From assembly GCA_003523545.1 (NCBI GenBank), contig DQAM01000499.1, positions 1 to 10,905 on the forward strand: a DNA stretch of 10,905 bases. The letters are read 5' to 3'. Made by a program: the position numbers and the translations under genes. The notes below the pieces were generated by a model. That model was not told the origin of the DNA and searched no databases. It saw only the letters and a list, made by a program, of their open reading frames with translations. Below are positions 1 through 6,610 of this stretch, one piece after another; position 1 is the first letter of the stretch, and every line of letters begins with the position of its first letter. Source of the DNA: Dysgonomonas sp. (GTDB lineage Bacteria; Bacteroidota; Bacteroidia; Bacteroidales; Dysgonomonadaceae).

Positions 1-21
1 GAATTTGAGCCTATGAAGTAA
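1..21 (+). CDS. Possible 3' end of an upstream gene (partial)
   Basis: Read in frame 1, the window opens with six sense codons (E-F-E-P-M-K) followed by a TAA stop at 19-21. This could be the C-terminus of a plus-strand gene that begins before the window. Six codons are far too few to assign a family, and an open stretch this short can arise by chance. It is recorded only because the next gene starts 90 bases later, which would be a normal intergenic distance. Confidence 0.25.
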   Translation, partial: EFEPMK

Positions 22-64
22 CGTTAACCCTTCACCGAAAATCGTATTGATGAACATGTTTGTG

Positions 65-72
65 TAATTTTG
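65..72 (+). promoter_or_regulatory. Candidate Bacteroides-type -7 promoter element for the GH2 gene
   Basis: The eight bases match the Bacteroides -7 consensus TAnnTTTG exactly (TA-AT-TTTG). They lie 39 bases before the GH2 start codon, which would leave a 5' leader of about 30 bases. The expected TTTG-like -33 element about 19-21 bases upstream is not clear; only a TTG at 47-49 is nearby, and its spacing is short. AT-rich DNA produces such matches by chance, so this stays tentative. Confidence 0.35.
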
Positions 73-111
73 ATTATGCTAATATTAAGTCTTACATGAA
101 AACGAATCACT

Positions 112-3072
112 ATGATTAAAAAGTTAATCTCAGGAATATTATTTTTAATTATTCCTTTTTTGTCTTACGGTTTTGAAAAGGCATATAATCTTCCGCAGAA
201 AGTCTCAGATATATCGAGGTCTGTCATTTCATTGAATGGGGACTGGCAGTTTAAAAGGACGAAAGAAAGTAACTGGAATACAATCAAAGTTCCGGGAGAA
301 GCAGTCATGCAAGGCTACGGGATAGAACATGACAAGGCGTTTTTTTACAAAAAAGAGATAAATATTCCCTCCGGCTTTAGTGACCATCAAACAATTTTGC
401 GTTTCGACGGGGTTTACAGTTATGCGACGCTAACCATCAACGGTAAGTTTGTAAGGGAGCACAAAGGCGGTTTTACCCGTTGGGAAACCAATATAACTCC
501 ATACATCAATCCGGGACAAAATAATACGATAGAACTCGAGATCATTGACCCCGTAGATGAAATTTCATATGCATCAGGATATGCACATCATCCCGTAGGC
601 GGTATTCTGAGAGATGTATTACTCTATGCCCTGCCGGATACGCATTTATACAACTGGGGAATTGAGACGCATCTGGACAAAGATTACAAAGATGCCGAAT
701 TGAAGATACAATATAATGTATCAAATTCGGCCAACGCTGAGGTCGAATATCTTTTAACCGATAACAAAGGCAAAGCCGTTAAGTTAAGTCAAAACATTTT
801 CCGATTGAACGATGGAATAAATGTGAATAACATACCGGTCTCCAATCCTCAGAAATGGGATGCCGAACATCCTCATCTTTACCGCTTAACGGCCATCATC
901 AAAGAAGGGAAAAAAGAATTATACCGGTTTAGCCAGAATGTAGGATTCAGAGAAGTAAAGATTGTAGGTGACAGGCTTTTGGTGAACGGTTCGCCCATAA
1001 AACTTCGCGGAGCCTGCCGTCACGATGTTCATCCCGTATTGGGTCGCACTACCACAGCGGATATTGACAGCCTGGATGCTATTCTGTTTAAAGAAGCCAA
1101 TATGAATTTTGTACGCACATCCCATTATCCACCAAGCGAAAGATTTGTAGAGTTTTGTGATAAATACGGTATATATGTCGAAGCCGAATCGGCTGTATGC
1201 TTTATCAACACTCACAGGCAAAAAAATTATGCACCGGGAGCGACACAGAATTCTCCTGAACACGAGGACCAGTATTTATCCCAATGCCGAGAGATGCTGA
1301 AAACTTTCCGTTCGCATCCGTCCGTGATAATATGGTCTATCGGGAATGAGTCTTCCTATGGCAGTAATTTCCAAAAATCGTGGGATTGGGTAAAGGCTGA
1401 AGATACAACACGCCCTGTTATCTGGAGTTATCCGGGTGCACAGAACGAAGACGCAAAAATATATGACATACTCAGTATGCATTATCAGGATGTATATGGC
1501 AACCTATCTCAATGGGGAAAAACTACGCATAATTTCCAGGGGCACGGCATTCCCGCCCTTTTCGACGAATGGGCGCACCCTGCCTGCTATACATTCAAAA
1601 CGTTGAGAGACGACCCTAACATACGTGAGTTCTGGGGGAAATCAATCGACATGATGTGGAGCGGTTTGTTCCCGACCAGCGGGGGACTTGGTGGCGGTAT
1701 CTGGGGATATGTCGACGAGACATTTATGGTACCGGCTTTGAAAGAAGGAGCTCCTTTCTGGTTCGAATTTGCACGGTCAGCCAATAATAAAGATTATTAC
1801 GGGCAGTGCATAGGATATGGCGAATGGGGTATCGTGGACGTATGGAGACGCAAAAAGCCTGAGTTCTGGTCTACCAAGAAGGCCCATTCTCCGGTGCAGT
1901 TATTGATAAAAGGCAAGGTAATTGAAAATTTCGTATCGGGCATACCATTGAACATTCCGGTATACAACAGGTTCGACCATACAAATATGGATGAAATAAC
2001 AGCAGAATATACTTATAGAGGAAAAACAAAAACATTTAAAGGGAGTTCTTTGCCTCCTCACCAGAAAGGGATATTAGCTGTCCCTGCTGAAAATTGGGTG
2101 CAAGGCGAAAAAGTTCGCATCATGTTTTATGATGCATCTAAAAATCTAATCGATGCTTATGAATATTCTTTGGGCGAGGAAATTATCGAGTTACCTACTC
2201 CGGCACGCAAAGGCAATATCAATGTAAAGGATTCGGGAGATAAATTAATCGTCAGTGGAGATAATTTTGAAATACCTTTCTCAAAAACTACCGGACTGAT
2301 AGTGAATGCCGTGGTCGATGGGAAAGTAGTTATTGAAAAAGTTCCTTTCCTGAACATGTATGTAAACCTCAATCACTTATCGGGAGCAGAAGTAAGAAAA
2401 TCGGCGGACAAGTATGTGGTTGAAGAAAAGGATTGGGTAAAAACAAATCTCACCCATATTAAGAAAGACAACACAGTGCTTGTCAACCTTAGTGGTATGT
2501 ATAAAGATATCAGGTTAGATATGAATTTCGTTATATATGCTGCCGGGAAAATGGACATTAGCTACAATACACAAGGAGAACCCAACGGCTATCTGAGGGA
2601 AACCGGACTTAAATTCCATCTATCCGATAATTTCAGTTCTCTGAAATGGAAAAGAGACGGCTATTGGAATTATTATCCCGAAGGAGAATTTGCAGGCAAC
2701 ACGGGAGAAACTCCGTTTGTAAATAATAAGCAGGCAAAATACGGTGAACGTCCTACGCAAGACTGGCATCAGGATACGCATAATTATTTTTACTGGGGAG
2801 ACAAAGGTGCAGGAAGCGACGCCCCTCTGACCCAACAGGCGAAAGGAATGAAAGAAAATATTTATTACTATACTCTCAGCAACAATGCGAATCTATCAAT
2901 GTCGGTAATTTCCGAGAAAGCAGGTTTAGCCTGCCGTATGGACAGACTGGAAGATGAACAGCTGATTCTGTATGTAAATAACCAATGGGATTATCCCGAA
3001 ATAGCATGGGGAAACTACTGCAAACGACTTGAAGCCAGTCCGTGTTATGGTACAATATCTATTGTGTTTTAG
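112..3072 (+). CDS. Secreted GH2 glycoside hydrolase, LacZ-like (probable beta-galactosidase)
   Basis: This is a 986-residue retaining beta-glycosidase of family GH2. A lysine-rich N-terminus and hydrophobic stretch (residues 3-17) ending in S-Y-G near 20 suggest a type I signal peptide with no lipobox cysteine, so a soluble periplasmic enzyme is likely. Domains in order: GH2 jelly roll (about 35-175), Ig-like domain (178-283), TIM barrel (285-610), a second Ig-like region (615-690), and a C-terminal region resembling the LacZ small-chain beta-sandwich (700-986). The predicted acid/base is E413 in a WSIGNES motif, and the predicted nucleophile is E486 in LFDEW. The 73-residue spacing is close to that in E. 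coli LacZ. R303-H304-x-x-H307-P and S337-H338-Y-P also match LacZ-like members rather than beta-glucuronidases. The residue aligned with the LacZ magnesium ligand E416 appears to be C363. GH2 also includes beta-mannosidases and others, so substrate identity is less certain than family. The PUL context suggests release of a terminal beta-sugar from an imported oligosaccharide. Confidence 0.9.
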   Translation: MIKKLISGILFLIIPFLSYGFEKAYNLPQKVSDISRSVISLNGDWQFKRTKESNWNTIKVPGEAVMQGYGIEHDKAFFYKKEINIPSGFSDHQTILRFDGVYSYATLTINGKFVREHKGGFTRWETNITPYINPGQNNTIELEIIDPVDEISYASGYAHHPVGGILRDVLLYALPDTHLYNWGIETHLDKDYKDAELKIQYNVSNSANAEVEYLLTDNKGKAVKLSQNIFRLNDGINVNNIPVSNPQKWDAEHPHLYRLTAIIKEGKKELYRFSQNVGFREVKIVGDRLLVNGSPIKLRGACRHDVHPVLGRTTTADIDSLDAILFKEANMNFVRTSHYPPSERFVEFCDKYGIYVEAESAVCFINTHRQKNYAPGATQNSPEHEDQYLSQCREMLKTFRSHPSVIIWSIGNESSYGSNFQKSWDWVKAEDTTRPVIWSYPGAQNEDAKIYDILSMHYQDVYGNLSQWGKTTHNFQGHGIPALFDEWAHPACYTFKTLRDDPNIREFWGKSIDMMWSGLFPTSGGLGGGIWGYVDETFMVPALKEGAPFWFEFARSANNKDYYGQCIGYGEWGIVDVWRRKKPEFWSTKKAHSPVQLLIKGKVIENFVSGIPLNIPVYNRFDHTNMDEITAEYTYRGKTKTFKGSSLPPHQKGILAVPAENWVQGEKVRIMFYDASKNLIDAYEYSLGEEIIELPTPARKGNINVKDSGDKLIVSGDNFEIPFSKTTGLIVNAVVDGKVVIEKVPFLNMYVNLNHLSGAEVRKSADKYVVEEKDWVKTNLTHIKKDNTVLVNLSGMYKDIRLDMNFVIYAAGKMDISYNTQGEPNGYLRETGLKFHLSDNFSSLKWKRDGYWNYYPEGEFAGNTGETPFVNNKQAKYGERPTQDWHQDTHNYFYWGDKGAGSDAPLTQQAKGMKENIYYYTLSNNANLSMSVISEKAGLACRMDRLEDEQLILYVNNQWDYPEIAWGNYCKRLEASPCYGTISIVF

Positions 3073-3080
3073 TTAAAAAT

Positions 3081-3113
3081 GAAATGTCCGGAAAGAATAT
3101 ATCCGGACATTTC
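3081..3113 (+). terminator. Perfect 12-bp hairpin after the GH2 gene
   Basis: An uninterrupted 12-bp inverted repeat (3081-3092 pairs with 3102-3113) encloses a 9-base loop and starts 9 bases after the GH2 stop codon. The stem holds a central GTCCGGA/TCCGGAC core and should be stable. No real T-tract follows (GTAACTT), so it may be a partial terminator or an mRNA 3'-end protector that limits read-through into the AraC-type gene 34 bases downstream. Confidence 0.6.
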
Positions 3114-3147
3114 GTAACTTAGAAAAGATATATCCATAGTTTTTATT

Positions 3148-4062
3148 ATGAGCATATTTTATAACAATGCCTTTGATTATTTTGAGAATATGATAGAAAG
3201 CAACAATATAAGCCAATCCTTATGGTCTAACCTGAATAATATCATAAGCGGTCTTAAACAAAAGAGACTGGCCGACGTATTCCGGTTCATACCTTTCGAG
3301 CCTTTCGAAACGTATGGACCCCATCGACACATACGTATCGAAATAAATTTTGTACGCAAAGGAAGTTGCATACTTCATGTCGGAAAAAACGAGAGCGTTA
3401 CTTTTAATGAGAATGAGATGATGATTATTCATTCCAATCTAGATCACATGTTCGAGGCAGGTCCAAAAGGAGTGACCTTAATGCAGTTAGAATTCATGCC
3501 AGAAATCTTTGAACAGTTTGATGTGACAAATAACAATAATTTCAGGGATTTAGCGCCATTCAATATCTTCTCCGAAGAAAACAGGCTCATCAAAATAGTA
3601 AACAATGTAAGAATGATGAGGGCTGTACAACGTATTGTAAATGAATTGAAAGATAAGAGTAATTACTATGAACATCTTGTGATTATGTATTATGCCGAGC
3701 TTTTGATACTCATTTACAGACACATGAGTGAGACATACCTGCCAGTCTGTACGAACGATTCGTTGAAAAAAGCAGTCGGTTATATCCGTAAAAATTATGA
3801 CACCGATGTGACTATAACGGAAGTGGCAGAACATGTAGGTATCGGGGAAAGGTATCTGAGAAAATTATTTTCCAGCAACCTAAATCTTTCTCCTCTAGAT
3901 TATCTGAACCAAATAAGAATAAACAAATCCATAGAATTGCTTAAACATACCGACCTATCGATAAAAGAGGTCGCTTTCATGTCCGGATTCAAATCACCAC
4001 AATATTTTTCACGTGTATTTAAGTCTCACATGAATATGACTCCAAGTGAATTAGTGAGATAA
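3148..4062 (+). CDS. AraC/XylS-family transcriptional regulator
   Basis: This 304-residue cytoplasmic regulator has the standard two-part AraC layout. The N-terminal half (about 45-125) looks like a cupin sensor domain, with G-P-H-R-H near 57-61 and an alternating beta pattern. The C-terminal 100 residues (205-304) form the double helix-turn-helix DNA-binding domain. The first HTH lies around 221-243 (ITEVAEHVGIGERYLRKLF) and the second around 271-294, with the family hallmark SIKEVAFMSGF-x-S-x-Q-Y-FSRVFK and a terminal MTPSELVR. No membrane segment is visible, so it is a one-component soluble sensor and not a hybrid two-component system. It lies 75 bases after the GH2 stop on the same strand, separated by a hairpin, and is convergent with the GH92 operon. 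Control of the GH2 gene or neighbouring PUL genes in response to a sugar is inference. No clear promoter is seen in the 34 bases between hairpin and start. Confidence 0.93.
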   Translation: MSIFYNNAFDYFENMIESNNISQSLWSNLNNIISGLKQKRLADVFRFIPFEPFETYGPHRHIRIEINFVRKGSCILHVGKNESVTFNENEMMIIHSNLDHMFEAGPKGVTLMQLEFMPEIFEQFDVTNNNNFRDLAPFNIFSEENRLIKIVNNVRMMRAVQRIVNELKDKSNYYEHLVIMYYAELLILIYRHMSETYLPVCTNDSLKKAVGYIRKNYDTDVTITEVAEHVGIGERYLRKLFSSNLNLSPLDYLNQIRINKSIELLKHTDLSIKEVAFMSGFKSPQYFSRVFKSHMNMTPSELVR

Positions 4063-4333
4063 AACCTTGTTCTTAATATACTTTTATCAATACTATGAAA
4101 ATCTTAAATATCGGGTTAAGAAGCATGTTTACTTTCGTTGAAAGAGTTAAGGGAATATCCATATGAGAATTTAATAATCCTTTATTATGTATTGATAGCG
4201 GAACTTATGCAAAATTACAAGTGGTACGATTCTTGTGCAATGATTATTGCAACTTTCTGTTTTCTAAAACATTACATATTTTAATGCGGTATTCTAGGTA
4301 TTTGGCGGGAAAGCGGGTGTAATTCATTTCATA
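4063..4333. other. Convergent intergenic region without a recognised gene
   Basis: The 271 AT-rich bases lie between the ends of the AraC-type gene (plus) and the GH92 gene (minus). I see only weak hairpins: a 5-bp stem at 4132-4144, an all-AT 6-bp stem at 4172-4187, and a 6-bp stem with a 4-base loop at 4236-4251. None has the GC-rich stem and T-tract of a convincing bidirectional terminator. The longest obvious reading frame starting with ATG on the plus strand (4095-4166, 23 residues) has no recognisable features. Confidence 0.6.
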
Positions 4334-6586
4334 TTATTCATTTAGCATTTCGAAAAGTAATTCACCGCCTTCCAGTACTTCATCGAAAGTGATAAATGTG
4401 CGGTCGAGTCGCTGCCCGTTCAGGAAAACATCTTTTACATATATATTTTTGTCTGACAGATTTTTTGTTTCTACGATAAACTTTTTACCGGAGGGAAGTT
4501 TGATTGTAGCTTTTTTGAATAAAGGCGCTCCTAATTCATATCTGCCCGACACAGGGTCCATCGGATAGAAACCAAGCGAACTGAATACATACCAAGCACT
4601 CATTTGTCCGGTATCTTCATTGCCGCAAATACCGTCGGGAGTGTTGTCATATAAAGTTGTCAACACCTGATTGATGTATTTCTGAGTTTTCCGGGGATTT
4701 CCAAGTTTGTTGTACATATAAATAGTATGATGTCCCGGTTCGTTACCATGCGCATATTGTCCGATAAGGCCTGAGATATCTCCAGAAACGTCATCCCCGT
4801 GCAAATCTGATGGCATGGTAAAAAGAGAATCCATAAGTGTTTCAAGCTTCCGGGTACCCCCCATCAGTCCGGACAACCCTTCTACATCATGTGGCACAAA
4901 GAATGTCCATTGCCAGCCGTTGCCTTCACAATAATCGTCTTTACGATGGGATGAACTCAAGGGATTGAAAGGCGTCCTCCAACTTCCGTCAGCCAGGCGT
5001 CCACGGGCAAATGAAGTTTCGGGATCAATGACGTTTTTATAATTATAAGAACGCTTGTAGAAATAGTCATACGCATCTTTGTTTCCTGTCAGTTCGGCAA
5101 ATTTGGCGATAGCCCTGTCGTCGTATGCATATTCAAGCGTACGAGCTACCGATTCCATTTCCAGATCGCAAGGAACATAACCGTATTTCTTATAGTTCTC
5201 CAATCCGACGAAATATCCCATCGAATATCCGCATGTATCTTTCATTGCCGACTGTATCATGGCTTCCATCGCCAATCTTGTATCGAAACCAGTTATTCCG
5301 TTCATATAACAATTAGTTATCATCGGCATAGAGTGTATACCTATCATCTGGTAAGTTTCCATTCCGGCAAGAGTCCAAATGGGTAATTGCCCTGCGTACT
5401 TGTAATGATCCAATGCTGTTTTTACGTAATCCTGCATAATATCGGGATGCAATACAGCTGTTAAAGGGCAAGCTGCACGAAAAGTGTCCCACAGCCCGAT
5501 TACCGCCCCGTAATAATTATACCCATTGGTCTGATGCACCACCCTGTCGGGTCCGCGGAAACGGTTATCCACATCAGAAAACAGCATCGGATACATCATG
5601 ACATTATGCAATGATGTATAGAACAATTCTTTCTTTTTAGCGTCTTGCGTTTCTATTTCTATCTGGTTGAGTACCGAAGCCCACTCTTTGGATGCTTCTT
5701 TCCTGATTGTTTCAAAATCTTTGTTTTGCACTTCTGCTTGCCAGTTTTTATATGCACCTTCCATATCCACAGCAGAGATACCTGTTTTTATGTCTACTTG
5801 TCTGGTATCCCCGTCGAATGTCAAGATTGCTTTTACGCTTCTACCTTCTGCCGATGTAATACCTTCTGCCCTGTCATTATCCACATACAATATACATTCT
5901 TTGACAGGCGACGAGAAAGTTGTGTAGAAATATACATGCTGTTCGGGGCTCCATCCGTTCGATATACGGTATCCCCTGACTGTGTATTCGTTTACCTGCT
6001 CGAAAAATGATGCATATACTGTATCCACATCGTGCTCAGGTTGTATCGTACATGCGGCTTCCGATCCATATTCGAGGTCTATAATAACAGCTTTCGTACC
6101 TCCTGAATTATAGTTGTAGCGTTGCAGTCCGCATCGAAGCGATGCAGTCAGTTCTACATTCAATTGTTTGTCGTACAGATCTACCGCATAATATCCCGGT
6201 TCCGCTTTTTCATCGGAATGAGAAAAGCCTGAAGAATATTTTTTTGAATATAATTTCCTGATATCGTTTATATCCATACTTGCGGGCAGGGGCATAAACA
6301 GGATATCGAGAAAATCGTTACATCCTCCGCCGCTTTTGTGCACATGCCCGAATCCGAGAATCGAAGTATCATCGTAGTGGTAGCCCGAATTATAGGGCCG
6401 GGTATCGGCTCCTATCTGCACCATCCCGAAAGGAACGGAAGCGACAGGGCTCACACGCCCTTCGAGTCCTGTGCCAATAAATTTATTGACATACCGGCTA
6501 TTGCCCGAATCATTATTTCGGCAACTCAACAGTAATAGGAAAAGGGAAAAAACAGCTATCGGTTTAAGTATGACATTCCTGTTCAT
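4334..6586 (-). CDS. GH92 family alpha-mannosidase, lipoprotein
   Basis: This 750-residue protein is of normal length for Bacteroides GH92 enzymes, calcium-dependent inverting exo-alpha-mannosidases. A hydrophobic stretch ending L-L-S-C gives a lipoprotein signal with C22 as the lipidated residue, so it is membrane-anchored. The N-terminal beta-sandwich carries family motifs: VNKFIGTG (33-40), PFGM (52-55), GYHYDD (68-73) and a GGGCND block (86-91). The (alpha/alpha)6 catalytic domain begins around 290, with WDTFRA (W366), the YCEGNGWQW motif whose E554 is the likely general acid, HGNEPGHH (N615-E616), and GNEDTGQMSAWY near the C-terminus, whose D658 is in the position expected for the catalytic base region. 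The gene follows the unassigned lipoprotein gene by 24 bases on the same strand, so the two are probably one operon. Linkage preference (alpha-1,2, -1,3, -1,6 or other) cannot be read reliably from sequence. The family suggests N-glycan, yeast mannan or another mannose-capped glycan as substrate. Confidence 0.95.
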   Translation of the reverse strand: MNRNVILKPIAVFSLFLLLLSCRNNDSGNSRYVNKFIGTGLEGRVSPVASVPFGMVQIGADTRPYNSGYHYDDTSILGFGHVHKSGGGCNDFLDILFMPLPASMDINDIRKLYSKKYSSGFSHSDEKAEPGYYAVDLYDKQLNVELTASLRCGLQRYNYNSGGTKAVIIDLEYGSEAACTIQPEHDVDTVYASFFEQVNEYTVRGYRISNGWSPEQHVYFYTTFSSPVKECILYVDNDRAEGITSAEGRSVKAILTFDGDTRQVDIKTGISAVDMEGAYKNWQAEVQNKDFETIRKEASKEWASVLNQIEIETQDAKKKELFYTSLHNVMMYPMLFSDVDNRFRGPDRVVHQTNGYNYYGAVIGLWDTFRAACPLTAVLHPDIMQDYVKTALDHYKYAGQLPIWTLAGMETYQMIGIHSMPMITNCYMNGITGFDTRLAMEAMIQSAMKDTCGYSMGYFVGLENYKKYGYVPCDLEMESVARTLEYAYDDRAIAKFAELTGNKDAYDYFYKRSYNYKNVIDPETSFARGRLADGSWRTPFNPLSSSHRKDDYCEGNGWQWTFFVPHDVEGLSGLMGGTRKLETLMDSLFTMPSDLHGDDVSGDISGLIGQYAHGNEPGHHTIYMYNKLGNPRKTQKYINQVLTTLYDNTPDGICGNEDTGQMSAWYVFSSLGFYPMDPVSGRYELGAPLFKKATIKLPSGKKFIVETKNLSDKNIYVKDVFLNGQRLDRTFITFDEVLEGGELLFEMLNE

Positions 6587-6610
6587 AATTCTATTCTTTA
6601 AGTTATATCA

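Noticed and set aside
4095..4166. 23-codon ORF in the gap between AraC-type and GH92 genes
   Set aside because: It is too short, with no clear ribosome-binding context, signal peptide or motif; such frames are expected by chance in AT-rich DNA.
4236..4251. Hairpin TGCAAT-GATT-ATTGCA as a bidirectional terminator between convergent genes
   Set aside because: The 6-bp stem is AT-rich and has no T-tract on either strand; it is too weak to call.
5645..6010. 121-residue plus-strand open frame inside the GH92 gene
   Set aside because: It is antisense to a strongly supported GH92 coding region; its cysteine- and phenylalanine-rich composition is typical of a shadow frame.
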